DNA of 64,000 bases from a virus (IMGVR_UViG_3300009164_000038:1-64000); one strand, 5' to 3'; numbered from the stretch's first letter, positions 1-8,122 are shown. A program made the numbers and translations. The notes: generated by a model not told the origin, from the sequence alone.

Positions 1-114
1 GAAAAAGAAATCCAAAAGAACCGTGATGCTATCATGGAGAACCGTCAGCACATTGCTGTCTTGGAAGATAGACAGGGATTTGGTCCAAAGAAAATTGGCG
101 CAATGAAGGAGTAA
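1..114 (+). CDS. C-terminal end of an upstream phage protein (partial)
   Basis: The frame is open from the left edge and stops with TAA at 112-114, giving the last 37 residues of a protein whose start lies outside the window. The visible piece is charged and helical (Lys, Glu, Gln and Arg rich, ending IGAMKE), so it may be the end of a coiled coil. The next gene starts four bases later, preceded by AAGGAG (106-111), so the two are probably cotranscribed and the ribosome site of the next gene sits inside this one. No function can be assigned. Confidence 0.6.
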   Translation, partial: EKEIQKNRDAIMENRQHIAVLEDRQGFGPKKIGAMKE

Positions 115-117
115 GAA

Positions 118-654
118 ATGGCAGATGAAGCAAAACCTTTATCACGTTCAGAGCGTGAAGCACAAATCAAAGACAAAGCAGGATTGGTAATTGTCTTTAT
201 GGCACTATTTTTAGCAGGCAACACTTACCTTGCCAATAACTTTAGCGGCATTGCACAGACTAATTTACTAAAAGCCAGCAACACTTATGGATTTTATCAG
301 TCCAAGAGTATTAAACAAATGATTGCCGAAGGCCAATTAGAAGATGCCAAACAAGCCAAAGATAAAGATCGTATTGCTAAACTAGAAGCAAAAATTGCTC
401 GCTACGAGAGTGAACCCGAAAAAGGCGAAGGTAAAAAAGAACTTCTTGAAAAAGCAAAGGCACAAGACGCTACTCGTGATGAAGCAAGATTGCACAGTCC
501 TTGGTTAACATTCTCGGGTATGCTATTTCAGCTGGCAATTGTATTATTATCTGCTGCCATACTAACTGTCAACAACAACATGTATAGAGCCAGTTGGGCA
601 GTTGGCGTGATAGGATTAATTCTAATGGCACAGGGTTATTGGCTCTGGATCTAG
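118..654 (+). CDS. DUF4337-like membrane protein
   Basis: A 178-residue protein with one membrane segment near residues 22-40, a charged helical middle (about 60-120, Lys/Glu/Ala rich, coiled-coil-like) and two closely spaced C-terminal membrane segments (about 134-152 and 158-177). This 1+2 membrane layout, and the stretch around residues 58-66 with the pattern YGFYQSKSIKQ just after the first segment, match my memory of the DUF4337 family, whose function is unknown. The start is ATG at 118 with AAGGAG just upstream. It stands in a group of small membrane proteins (729, 972, 2392), which could act in lysis or envelope takeover, but that is inference. Confidence 0.6.
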   Translation: MADEAKPLSRSEREAQIKDKAGLVIVFMALFLAGNTYLANNFSGIAQTNLLKASNTYGFYQSKSIKQMIAEGQLEDAKQAKDKDRIAKLEAKIARYESEPEKGEGKKELLEKAKAQDATRDEARLHSPWLTFSGMLFQLAIVLLSAAILTVNNNMYRASWAVGVIGLILMAQGYWLWI

Positions 655-674
655 TTAAAGCTAGCTTTATCAAA

Positions 675-706
675 TTGGACTTTCCATTTAAATAGTAGTA
701 TATAAT
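675..706 (+). promoter_or_regulatory. possible sigma70 promoter before the 729 gene
   Basis: TTGGAC at 675-680 is followed after 18 bases by TATATA (699-704), overlapping a perfect TATAAT at 701-706. A TTAAATA late-type box (688-694) lies within the spacer. The spacing to the perfect TATAAT would be 20, so the assignment is uncertain. Confidence 0.35.
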
Positions 707-728
707 ACTGCTATTATGGAGAGTCACA

Positions 729-968
729 TTGGCATCGATCACCGCCAGAACATCAACAATATTGAAATGGATTGTAATATCCGTTGTATTGTCCACGATC
801 GTAGTGGCGTCGTCCCAACAAAACCTATTAAAAAAAGACCGGGTGCGTGTTTGTATACGCTGGCAATGGACAAGCACTCCCGTTGAAGGCAAAGTAACTT
901 GCATCGAATGGGCAATCAGGGATTGCTCTAATAGATTATATCCCGAAATATGTAAACTCAGCGGGTGA
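729..968 (+). CDS. small single-span membrane or secreted protein
   Basis: 79 residues. I take TTG at 729 as the start because TATGGAGAG (715-723) lies just upstream as a ribosome site and there is no ATG before the hydrophobic segment. Residues about 11-28 form one membrane segment or uncleaved signal anchor (ILKWIVISVVLSTIVVASS). The rest is basic and has four cysteines, suggesting an oxidised periplasmic or external domain. It ends three bases before the next start. This size and layout would suit a spanin- or Rz1-like envelope protein, but there is no lipobox and no recognisable family, so the role is open. Confidence 0.5.
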   Translation: MASITARTSTILKWIVISVVLSTIVVASSQQNLLKKDRVRVCIRWQWTSTPVEGKVTCIEWAIRDCSNRLYPEICKLSG

Positions 969-971
969 TAC

Positions 972-1589
972 ATGATTGATCCGATTAGCATCAGCCTGGC
1001 CTTTTCGGCAGCACAATCAGCAATCAGTGGCATTAAACAAGCCATTGCCATGGGCAAAGATGTTAATAGCATCATTGGGCAAGTGGGACATTTCTTTGAA
1101 GCAGCCGACCAAGTGCATATGGCCAGTATTCAAGCCAAGCATAGTTCTATGGGTAAAACAGATGCCCAGCTCGGGCGGCAGGCCCTTGAGTTTGCTATGC
1201 ACAGCAATCAACTGCGCGAGGACGAAAGAGCCTTAAAGGATATGATTTATTGGCAACTGGGTAAACCACAAATCTGGGAAGAAATGGTTAAAGAACGTGC
1301 TAGATTATTAAAAGAAAAACGCGAGGGCGAAGAAGCACTGGCCAAAGCTAAACAGGCGCATAAAGAAAAGATGGCCAAATATTTTATGCTAGCTTTATAT
1401 GTATTGGCTGGCGGGCTTGTTATCAGTGCATTTGTTATGCTAGGAGTTCAGTTTTACAGCATGGCCGAAGAACAGAAAGCATTCGAAGCTGCACAGGCAA
1501 AAGCTCAAAGAATTCGCAGAGAACAACAATGGGCTAGAGAGCAGGAACAGAAGAAAAAAACAGATGAAGCATTAGGAATTAAAAATTAA
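972..1589 (+). CDS. phage protein with one membrane segment and charged flanks
   Basis: 205 residues. The N-terminal part (1-135) is mostly helical and Ala/Gln rich with a long Lys/Glu stretch after residue 90. A strong membrane segment lies at about 136-160, followed by a Gln/Arg/Lys-rich coiled-coil-like tail. The start ATG at 972 follows the upstream stop by three bases, so the two are probably translationally coupled. The layout (long helix, one membrane span, basic tail) could fit an i-spanin or a membrane-anchored coiled coil, but the orientation and length are unusual for that and I do not recognise the family. Confidence 0.6.
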   Translation: MIDPISISLAFSAAQSAISGIKQAIAMGKDVNSIIGQVGHFFEAADQVHMASIQAKHSSMGKTDAQLGRQALEFAMHSNQLREDERALKDMIYWQLGKPQIWEEMVKERARLLKEKREGEEALAKAKQAHKEKMAKYFMLALYVLAGGLVISAFVMLGVQFYSMAEEQKAFEAAQAKAQRIRREQQWAREQEQKKKTDEALGIKN

Positions 1590-1705
1590 TACCTATTTCT
1601 ATCGTTAGACCAATCTTTAAACATTACCCAAAATATCATAACTAATGGCACGCACCCTAGTAAAAATAACAGATCGTTGAAAGTGATGATTATATTAAAA
1701 TGCAT
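1586..1705 (-). CDS. 39-residue membrane micro-protein
   Basis: A short minus-strand frame from ATG (1705-1703) to TAA (1588-1586), tail to tail with the plus-strand gene ending at 1589. It has one strong hydrophobic segment (about residues 11-29) followed by a charged tail (KDWSNDRNRY), the classic shape of a single-span micro-protein. It lies downstream of the minus-strand dioxygenase gene and could share its transcript. A perfect TATAAATA (complement of 1710-1717) stands only four bases before the ATG, too near to drive this start in the usual way. The ribosome site (CAGG) is weak, so it may be a chance frame. Confidence 0.4.
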   Translation of the reverse strand: MHFNIIITFNDLLFLLGCVPLVMIFWVMFKDWSNDRNRY

Positions 1706-1725
1706 CCTGTATTTATAACCATCGG

Positions 1726-2346
1726 TTATAAAATGGCACCCGGAATAATTGCACTTTCTCTAATCCACATTGTGGCTATACGTTTAATTCCAGTATGAAC
1801 AGTTGCGCCTTCGTGTAATGTTAAATCTCTTACATAACTATCACCATGCACAGTTGGATAGTTAAAATAAAGAATTCTACCGGCTTTTGGTGTTACAGAT
1901 AAGTTTAATTTAGTAAAATTTGTAGTGCCGCCTGAGTATGAATCATTCAAATATATAATAACCGTACCAACACGATCGTTATGCACCGAGTTGGTATAAC
2001 GGGGATCGTTTACATTAAAAAAATCCCAGTGTGGTTTATAGTATTGATTAGAAGAGTATTGCGTAAACTGCCAAGTTTCGCATGCATCAATTGAATGTAT
2101 ACAATTAAATTCTTTTTCTAAACAGCTAAGTACTATTCTTCTTACATTATCATATTTGTTATTAGGATCAAAACATGACATACTTGTGCGATGATCAACT
2201 GCGCTACTTGATTTGCTATCATGAACATATCCCAAACTATTAACATAATCGTTTTCTGACACCATTTCTTTAATTATTTCTGCAGGAATTGCATCATCAA
2301 GAGTGATAATAAATGGATTTTGATTTAAAATTGTTCGAGTCATCAT
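1726..2346 (-). CDS. 2OG-Fe(II) oxygenase, prolyl 4-hydroxylase type
   Basis: 206 residues with the hallmarks of the P4H-like 2-oxoglutarate/Fe(II) dioxygenase fold. The iron triad is H106 and D108 (KPHWDFF) and H178, and the 2-oxoglutarate-binding lysine is K188 in the pattern H-x-G-x-x-V-x-x-G-x-K followed by a Trp-ending strand. The SGGTTNF stretch (138-144) is also typical. Such enzymes hydroxylate prolyl, or less often other, residues; T4-like aquatic phages often carry one, and the substrate is unknown. Two adjacent ATG codons (2346 and 2343) may serve as start. It is one of only two minus-strand genes in the left 39 kb, so it has its own promoter. Confidence 0.85.
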   Translation of the reverse strand: MMTRTILNQNPFIITLDDAIPAEIIKEMVSENDYVNSLGYVHDSKSSSAVDHRTSMSCFDPNNKYDNVRRIVLSCLEKEFNCIHSIDACETWQFTQYSSNQYYKPHWDFFNVNDPRYTNSVHNDRVGTVIIYLNDSYSGGTTNFTKLNLSVTPKAGRILYFNYPTVHGDSYVRDLTLHEGATVHTGIKRIATMWIRESAIIPGAIL

Positions 2347-2354
2347 ATTATTAG

Positions 2355-2370
2355 TATTTATGGTAAATAT
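2355..2370. promoter_or_regulatory. divergent late-promoter-like boxes
   Basis: Between the divergent genes, TATTTAT at 2355-2361 reads ATAAATA on the minus strand, and GTAAATA at 2363-2369 reads on the plus strand. Both resemble the T4 late promoter box TATAAATA. The plus box lies 23 bases before the ATG at 2392; the minus box lies only 8 bases before the dioxygenase ATG, giving little or no 5' leader. Confidence 0.45.
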
Positions 2371-2391
2371 TTACACTAGGAGATTTCAATT

Positions 2392-3000
2392 ATGGCAGAC
2401 GAAACAGCAGAAAAAATCAGCGCAAGCGAAAAGAAAAAAGAAGATTGGATGAACAGCAAATGGCGTCCAATGATGGGTTGGATGTACATGCTGATCTGTA
2501 CCATGGACATGGTGGTATTCCCAGTGCTTTGGAGTCTATTGCAAAGTCTTAGCCACGGGGCAGTTAATTCACAATGGCAACCATTGACCTTGCAGGGTGC
2601 TGGATTGTTCCATATTGCCATGGGCGCGGTACTAGGTATTGCTGCACATGGCCGCACACAGGAAAAACTAAATGGCGCCAACAATGGTGGCTTGGGTGGA
2701 GCAGGGTTAGGAACAACATATGTTCCACCAGGTCAAGGTAGCGTTAGCGTAAGCAACCAACCTGTCATGGGTGGAGGCGGATTTGGCTCAACAGGTGGCG
2801 GTGGCGGTGGTGGGTTTGGCTCAACAGGTGGCGGTGGCGGTGGTGGGTTTGGCTCAACAGGTGGCGGTGGTGGGTTTGGTACCCCAGCAGCAGGAGGGTT
2901 TGGTACACCAGCAGCAGGAGGGTTTGGTGGCACAGCAACAGTTATAACAGGGTTTGGTGGCAAACCAGCACCAATGCAACCACAGCAACCAATGTTATAA
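2392..3000 (+). CDS. holin-like membrane protein with glycine-rich tail
   Basis: 202 residues. The N-terminal half has a charged head, then KWRPMMGWMYML leading into a membrane segment (about 29-50), a second hydrophobic stretch (about 66-92) and a basic turn. This resembles the three-TM holin family (GTA_holin_3TM type), whose members open the inner membrane for endolysin. From about residue 122 the protein becomes a low-complexity tail of GGGGGFGST and FGTPAAGG repeats, which is unusual for a holin and may be a flexible or assembly region. Ribosome site AGGAG at 2379-2383. The holin reading rests on the W-R-P-M-M pattern and the TM layout only. Confidence 0.5.
   Translation: MADETAEKISASEKKKEDWMNSKWRPMMGWMYMLICTMDMVVFPVLWSLLQSLSHGAVNSQWQPLTLQGAGLFHIAMGAVLGIAAHGRTQEKLNGANNGGLGGAGLGTTYVPPGQGSVSVSNQPVMGGGGFGSTGGGGGGGFGSTGGGGGGGFGSTGGGGGFGTPAAGGFGTPAAGGFGGTATVITGFGGKPAPMQPQQPML
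2782..2922 (+). repeat. in-frame tandem repeats coding the Gly-rich tail
   Basis: Two exact 33-base copies (2782-2814, 2815-2847) and a 27-base shortened copy (2848-2874) each encode FGST plus a run of glycines. They are followed by two near-identical 24-base units (2875-2898, 2899-2922) encoding FGTPAAGG. Exact identity of the first copies suggests recent slippage expansion. Confidence 0.85.
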
Positions 3001-3019
3001 AAAATTAAAGGAAAACAAC

Positions 3020-3268
3020 ATGAAAAAATTATTAATAGCACAACTCATAGGTATATATACTGTATGCTTTATGGCTAGTACAGTTATAATGTCTAGCACT
3101 GCTCATGCCGGTGGCGAAATGAAAGAAGTTTGCCACGATAAAGTGGACAAAGCTGGGAAACCAGTTATGGACAAAAAAACTGGAAAACAAGCACAAGATT
3201 GTAAAAAGATCAAAGTGCATAAAAAATTAGAAGGAACGGAAATTCCTGAGGACAAGAAAAAGAAATAA
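3020..3268 (+). CDS. small secreted protein with signal peptide
   Basis: 82 residues from ATG at 3020; upstream in-frame starts would add residues overlapping the preceding gene, and AAAGGA (3007-3012) marks this ATG. The N-terminus is a standard Sec signal peptide: KK, a hydrophobic core and AHA before GG (cleavage near residue 31). The mature part is very Lys/Asp rich with two cysteines about 24 residues apart. Export to the periplasm of the host is predicted, perhaps for lysis or envelope interaction. The family is not recognised. Confidence 0.65.
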   Translation: MKKLLIAQLIGIYTVCFMASTVIMSSTAHAGGEMKEVCHDKVDKAGKPVMDKKTGKQAQDCKKIKVHKKLEGTEIPEDKKKK

Positions 3269-3276
3269 TAAATATA

Positions 3277-3305
3277 TTGACATTTCCTCAAAGGTATAGT
3301 ATTAT
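3277..3305 (+). promoter_or_regulatory. near-consensus sigma70 promoter for dnaJ-clp
   Basis: TTGACA at 3277-3282, a 17-base spacer and TATTAT at 3300-3305. Transcription would start near 3312, about 30 bases before the dnaJ ATG. It overlaps the terminator of the preceding gene. Confidence 0.7.
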
Positions 3306-3324
3306 AACTGCTGTACCTTTTTTT
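3290..3324 (+). terminator. rho-independent terminator after the secreted protein
   Basis: AAAGGTATAG (3290-3299) pairs with CTGTACCTTT (3311-3320 region) with one wobble, followed by a run of T to 3324. It ends the upstream transcript inside the next promoter. Confidence 0.55.
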
Positions 3325-3341
3325 ATTTGTACTATATAACT

Positions 3342-4178
3342 ATGACTGATTATTTTAATATTTTAGGTGTCAACGCTAACGCGAGCGATGACGAGATTAA
3401 GAAAGCGTATAAAAAGTTGGCTATGCAGCATCATCCAGACCGGGGTGGTGATCAAAATAAATTCCAAGAGATACAGGAAGCATACTCAACACTATCCGAT
3501 CCACAAAAACGTGCCCAATGGGAACAACAAAAAATGTTTGGGCAAGGTGGTGGCGGTGGTAATTTTCATCACTTTAGTTTTGGTGGTGGCGGTGGTGGTA
3601 TTGATGATCTATTCCGGCAATTTGCAGGAGGATTTAATTTCAGACATCACGGGCAACCTGCTAAAAATGCAGACCTAAGGGTAGGAATTGAACTAGATTT
3701 AGAATCAACACTTAACACTCAATCGCATCATATTAATGTCCGAAATTCAAATGGATCAAATAAAACTGTAGAGATTGAAATCCCCAGGGGAGTTCAAACT
3801 GGTATGCAAATTAGATACCAAGGAAAAGGTGATACTTCACATTCTAACTTGCCGCCTGGAGACTTACTAGTTGATTTACGAATAAGACAGCATCCTGAAT
3901 TTGTAATAGCCGGGTTGAATCTAATAAAAACAATAAGTGTTAATTGCATCGATGCTGTAGTAGGAACAAAGGCAATGGTGTCAGGGTTAGATCATACACA
4001 ATTTGAAATTAGAATCCCGCCGGGTACACAAAATAATTCTAAATTTAGAATTCCATCTCAAGGGTTATGGGATGTAAATCAACCTATACGTGGCGATCTG
4101 CATGTTGAAATTTCACTAACTGTTCCGTCGACTATTACATCGGATCAGCATAAAGCATTAGAAAATTTATTAACATAA
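3342..4178 (+). CDS. dnaJ: DnaJ/CbpA-like co-chaperone
   Basis: 278 residues from ATG at 3342; a TTG at 3327 in frame is possible, but starting at MTDYFNILG gives the normal J-domain beginning. The J domain (1-65) has the HPD tripeptide (HHPDRGG, about residue 33) needed to stimulate Hsp70 ATPase. A Gly/Phe-rich linker follows (about 66-105), then two beta-rich C-terminal substrate-binding domains. The CxxCxGxG zinc finger of type I DnaJ is absent, so this is CbpA-like (type II). No Hsp70 gene is present here, so it would work with host DnaK. It is followed ten bases later by the Clp gene, suggesting a joint role in protein remodelling or virion assembly. Confidence 0.9.
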   Translation: MTDYFNILGVNANASDDEIKKAYKKLAMQHHPDRGGDQNKFQEIQEAYSTLSDPQKRAQWEQQKMFGQGGGGGNFHHFSFGGGGGGIDDLFRQFAGGFNFRHHGQPAKNADLRVGIELDLESTLNTQSHHINVRNSNGSNKTVEIEIPRGVQTGMQIRYQGKGDTSHSNLPPGDLLVDLRIRQHPEFVIAGLNLIKTISVNCIDAVVGTKAMVSGLDHTQFEIRIPPGTQNNSKFRIPSQGLWDVNQPIRGDLHVEISLTVPSTITSDQHKALENLLT

Positions 4179-4188
4179 AGGAACTGTA

Positions 4189-6492
4189 ATGTCGTCAATG
4201 AGACCAAATGCAGAGATTGAAGAAATTATACTTAAAGCCAGCGAGGCTGCTAAGTCGCTTAAACATGAATATGTAACTTTAGAACATCTAGCATTGGCTA
4301 TTTTTCAATATAGTCCTTTTAAGAAGATATTGATAAAATTAAATTTTGATGTCAACGGCCTGGTGGGTGAACTAAGCCATTATTTAAATGCACAAACACA
4401 TTTAGTAGTCGAAGAATCGCATACTCCAAGAAAAACACAAACGTTAGAACGTGTATTTAATAGAGCACTAACACAAGTGTTGTTTCACGGATCTAACCGT
4501 ATTAAAATCATTGACTTGGTATTAAGCATTTCAATGGAATCAAATAGCTATGCATTCTATTTTATGTTAAAGTACGGAATTGATCGTGCAACCCTAATGG
4601 AATTATACAAAAAATTTAATACCGAGTCGGATTTAAATTCTCCAAATATAAATGCAGAGCGTGCCGAAGAAATGTTAGATGAGTTTTGTACAAATCTGAA
4701 CAACTTGGCCAAGAAAGGTGAACTTGATCCTATTATTGGACGAGAGTTTGAACTAACAGAAATGTCTCATATATTGGCTAAACGTAATAAAGCCAATATC
4801 CTATTAGTTGGTGATCCGGGCGTTGGTAAAACAATGTTAGCAGAAGGACTTGCTAAAAATATAGTAGACGGTAATGTACCAGAATATCTAAAGTCATATA
4901 CTGTGTATAACTTAGATATAGGTAGCTTATTAGCTGGAAGTAAGTATAGAGGCGAGTTTGAAGAAAAATTTCAGAATGTTATCAAAGCATTGATAATGAA
5001 AGAAAAAACTATACTATTCATCGACGAGGCACATCAGATGCGTGGCGCTGGCGGTGGCTCTTCTAGCTCGGTCGACTTTAGTAACATGATTAAACCTGCA
5101 TTAACTAAGGGCAAGATTAAAGTTATCGCATCTACTACATGGGATGAATATGTACAAAGCTTCGAAAAAGATCGAGCATTGATGCGTAGATTTCAACGAT
5201 TAACTGTAGACGAACCTAGTGCAAGTGATTCGAAACTTATACTTAAAGGTATAAGATTAAATTTTGAAAAATTCCATAACATTAAAATTTCAGATGAATC
5301 AATTGATGCCGCCGTTGATTATAGCATTAGATATCAACCTGACAAAAAGCTGCCAGACAAAGCAATAGACTTAATGGATACTGCATGTGCTAAACAAAAA
5401 ATACAAATCAAGCAAGATTCAGACTTTGTATTAGGCAAATCGCAGATTGTAGAAGCACTAAGTCGCGCTACTAAGATACCAGTTGATCAAATTGGCAGTG
5501 ATAATACTAATAGCCTTGTTAATTTAGAAATCAATATAAACCAAGGGCTGTACGGTCAAGAGGATGCCGTAACTTCTGTGTTAGAGCGAATATTCGTAAG
5601 TAAAGCAGGTATTAAATCAATTAACAAACCAATTGGTAGCTTTTTATTCTTGGGGCCAACTGGTACTGGAAAAACTGAATTAGCTAAGTTACTTGCAACC
5701 AATTTGTCAATGAAGATGGTTCGCTACGATATGAGTGAGTACCAAGAAAAACATAGCATGGCTAAGTTAATCGGTGCACCTCCTGGGTATGTTGGATATG
5801 AAGATTCAGCAGCTGGCAGTGGATTATTAATTAGTGCTTTAGAACAAAATCCAAACTCAATTATCCTATTAGATGAGATTGAAAAAGCTCATCCTGATGT
5901 AACAAATATCTTGTTGCAATTTATGGATGAAGGATTTATTACTGGTAGCAATGGTAAAAAAGCCGATGCACGTAACTCTATTTTAATTATGACTAGTAAT
6001 CTAGGCGCTGCCGATAACGAACGCAATACCATTGGATTTGGTCAATCGTTAGAGCGCACAGGTGAGGACGATAAGGCAGTTAAGGAATTTTTTAAACCCG
6101 AGTTTCGAAATAGACTTGATGCTATATGTAAGTTTAAAACATTAGATCAGTTTAGCATGAAAAAGATTGTCGCTAAATTTATGTCAGAAATCAATGATTT
6201 ACTATCCGATAGACAAATTAAATTGCGTCTAACTGAACGTGCCGTTGACTTACTAGTTGAAAAAGGGTTTGATAAGAGAATGGGCGCAAGGCCATTGAAT
6301 CGTGTAATTAACGATTTGATTAAAGTACCTATTAGTAAAAAAATATTGTTTGAGAATTTGGAAAACGGATCTATTATTAATGTAGATTGCCAGGAAAAAG
6401 ATTTGACTTTTACTGTAATTGCCTATAACATGCAGCTATTGATCGAAGGGGTACCATCAGTTGACAAAAATGGATTTATCAGAGTGGAGTAA
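4189..6492 (+). CDS. ClpA-like AAA+ unfoldase
   Basis: 767 residues, near the length of bacterial ClpA (758). Domains in order: an N-terminal Clp repeat domain (1-150); first AAA+ module with Walker A GDPGVGKT (about 208) and Walker B ILFIDEAH (about 275); second module with Walker A GPTGTGKT (about 489), Walker B ILLDEIEKAH (about 560) and the C-terminal sensor region MGARPLNRV. There is no ClpB middle coiled coil. An IGF tripeptide at about 615-617, where ClpA has its IGL loop, predicts docking on ClpP. No ClpP is in the window, so host ClpP is the likely partner. Ribosome site AAAGGA precedes the ATG. Confidence 0.9.
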   Translation: MSSMRPNAEIEEIILKASEAAKSLKHEYVTLEHLALAIFQYSPFKKILIKLNFDVNGLVGELSHYLNAQTHLVVEESHTPRKTQTLERVFNRALTQVLFHGSNRIKIIDLVLSISMESNSYAFYFMLKYGIDRATLMELYKKFNTESDLNSPNINAERAEEMLDEFCTNLNNLAKKGELDPIIGREFELTEMSHILAKRNKANILLVGDPGVGKTMLAEGLAKNIVDGNVPEYLKSYTVYNLDIGSLLAGSKYRGEFEEKFQNVIKALIMKEKTILFIDEAHQMRGAGGGSSSSVDFSNMIKPALTKGKIKVIASTTWDEYVQSFEKDRALMRRFQRLTVDEPSASDSKLILKGIRLNFEKFHNIKISDESIDAAVDYSIRYQPDKKLPDKAIDLMDTACAKQKIQIKQDSDFVLGKSQIVEALSRATKIPVDQIGSDNTNSLVNLEININQGLYGQEDAVTSVLERIFVSKAGIKSINKPIGSFLFLGPTGTGKTELAKLLATNLSMKMVRYDMSEYQEKHSMAKLIGAPPGYVGYEDSAAGSGLLISALEQNPNSIILLDEIEKAHPDVTNILLQFMDEGFITGSNGKKADARNSILIMTSNLGAADNERNTIGFGQSLERTGEDDKAVKEFFKPEFRNRLDAICKFKTLDQFSMKKIVAKFMSEINDLLSDRQIKLRLTERAVDLLVEKGFDKRMGARPLNRVINDLIKVPISKKILFENLENGSIINVDCQEKDLTFTVIAYNMQLLIEGVPSVDKNGFIRVE

Positions 6493-7186
6493 ACTAAATC
6501 GAGACTTGCGATTTCTTTATACTAAGAAGAAATTTTTTAACGAGTTTTGTTACAGTTTAACTTATAATTTACAAGGTGCAAGATGTTTGATTAATTGTAA
6601 AACTGCTGATAAACTACCATCAACTGTGAAGGCTTTTAATTATAGAAACACAGACAGATTTGTCAGATACAAAAATCAAAATGCAAGTTTAAAAACACTA
6701 GAAGACTTTTACAAATATTATACAACACCAACCAATGTTAAAGTAAAATTTAGAATTAGTTATTATTCTTTCACTGTATTTGCAGATTCAGAATCTTACT
6801 TGTATAATGTAGCTAATGAAATTTTAAGCGAGCATAAAACTAGATTGAGTTCGGTTTCGTTGTTAGAATTTGATTCGGACAAAAAATTGTTAGATCAAGG
6901 TTTTATTATCACTAAAAAAGAAAGTGATCATCCGTATAAGGTACGCTTAAAAGAAGGTTTCATCAAACTTGAGGATCGACATGCACTAGTAAATTATATA
7001 AAAAATTTAGATGGAGAGATAAAAATATCAAAGTTTATATTGGAGAGGCTATCGGATAGATATAAATATTTTCAAGGCGGCTTCATATATCTTAATGATA
7101 TTAAGATGTTAGATATACTCAAAATGTTATCACCATCCTTAATTGGGTCAGTAAATCAAACTATAATCAATCAGAAAAATCAATAG
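6470..7186 (+). CDS. unknown protein (238 residues)
   Basis: I choose ATG 6470 over the TTG at 6461; either way it overlaps the 3' end of the Clp gene by over 20 bases, suggesting coupled translation. The protein is Lys/Tyr/Phe rich, without membrane segments or obvious catalytic motifs. A middle beta-like stretch (about 90-130) and a C-terminal part with the pattern RYKYFQGGFIYLND (about 206-219) look like a conserved T4-like aquatic phage protein of unknown function. Its place between the chaperones and a glycosyltransferase does not settle its role. Confidence 0.65.
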   Translation: MDLSEWSKLNRDLRFLYTKKKFFNEFCYSLTYNLQGARCLINCKTADKLPSTVKAFNYRNTDRFVRYKNQNASLKTLEDFYKYYTTPTNVKVKFRISYYSFTVFADSESYLYNVANEILSEHKTRLSSVSLLEFDSDKKLLDQGFIITKKESDHPYKVRLKEGFIKLEDRHALVNYIKNLDGEIKISKFILERLSDRYKYFQGGFIYLNDIKMLDILKMLSPSLIGSVNQTIINQKNQ

Positions 7187-7196
7187 AAAGAAAAAA

Positions 7197-8051
7197 ATGG
7201 AAAATAATAATCAATCAGAATCGAGCAATCCAATTAATTTGCCCGGTGAAAGTGCTACAGACGTTGTACAAAAAATTGCCGATATAATGAAAAAACAAAG
7301 TGAAGCAGTACAAGAGAAGCAACAAAATGGCACTCCGTACGATTTTAGTAAACTTCATTTGCATATTGGAATTCCATGCTACGGCGGTATGTGTAGCGAA
7401 CCTACCATGACCAGTTTATTACGTTTCATATTAATGGCTCAACGGACAGGACTCAATTGGAGTTTAGATACTATGGTTAACGAGAGTTTAATTACTCGTG
7501 GCCGTAATAATTTAATGGCTAAAATGATGACTAATGATAAGGCTACACATTTTATGTTCATTGATGCAGATATCAGATTTGATGCAGAATCAATATTTCA
7601 AATGCTTGTTTATGAAAAAGATGTCATCGGCGGATTGTATCCTAAGAAAAGCATTCCTAGTAACTATGTGATTAACTTGTTGCCGCAGACTAAAATACAG
7701 GGCGATATCTTTACAGTAGATACTATGGGAACTGGATTTTTAATCTTTAAACGTAGCGTATATGAGCAACTAATTGCTGCACATCCAGAAACCAAGTATG
7801 TAGATGATGTAGGGTTAGGCAAGCAATACGAACCAATGATGTATGCTATATTTGACACAGCAATTGATGCAAAAGGCCACTATCTTAGCGAAGATTGGCT
7901 GTTCTGCCGACGCTGGCAAGCTATTGGCGGCGAAATTTGGGCACATAACAAAGTCTTGTTAAATCACATCGGGCACTATGAATACAAAGGTGATTTGAGT
8001 CAAATGCCGGACTTTTCTAAAGCGCCAAAAGCACCAACACCAGCAGAATAA
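7197..8051 (+). CDS. GT-A type glycosyltransferase-like protein
   Basis: 284 residues. After a disordered N-terminal 50 residues, LHIGIPCYGGM begins a Rossmann-like nucleotide-sugar domain. The metal-binding DxD motif is seen as FIDADIRF (about 120-127), preceded by the SLITRGRNNL segment common in phage glycosyltransferases of this type, and followed by DVIGGLYPKK and a C-terminal EDWLFCRRW stretch that fits the acceptor region (the ED-W motif). The enzyme would transfer a sugar from a nucleotide sugar to DNA, a surface glycan or a virion protein; the target cannot be told. It is the last gene before a strong terminator. Confidence 0.8.
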   Translation: MENNNQSESSNPINLPGESATDVVQKIADIMKKQSEAVQEKQQNGTPYDFSKLHLHIGIPCYGGMCSEPTMTSLLRFILMAQRTGLNWSLDTMVNESLITRGRNNLMAKMMTNDKATHFMFIDADIRFDAESIFQMLVYEKDVIGGLYPKKSIPSNYVINLLPQTKIQGDIFTVDTMGTGFLIFKRSVYEQLIAAHPETKYVDDVGLGKQYEPMMYAIFDTAIDAKGHYLSEDWLFCRRWQAIGGEIWAHNKVLLNHIGHYEYKGDLSQMPDFSKAPKAPTPAE

Positions 8052-8064
8052 AATTACAATACAT

Positions 8065-8098
8065 AAAAAAGACTGAAATTATTTCAGTCTTTTTTTTT
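8065..8098 (+). terminator. strong rho-independent terminator
   Basis: A perfect stem AAAGACTGAAA / TTTCAGTCTTT with a short TTA loop, preceded by A's and followed by eight or more T's, just after the glycosyltransferase stop. The symmetry means it can act on both strands. Confidence 0.9.
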
Positions 8099-8122
8099 GA
8101 TTCAACGATTCTTATCAATGAC

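Noticed and set aside
569-1075. Minus-strand 168-codon frame
   Set aside because: It covers three plus-strand genes with ribosome sites and has no recognisable protein features.
2733-3041. Minus-strand proline-rich frame opposite the Gly-rich holin tail
   Set aside because: It is the complement of the GGN codon repeats, has no ribosome site and overlaps two better genes.
3327-3341. TTG start for the DnaJ gene
   Set aside because: The ATG at 3342 gives the standard J-domain start, and the extra five residues have no support.
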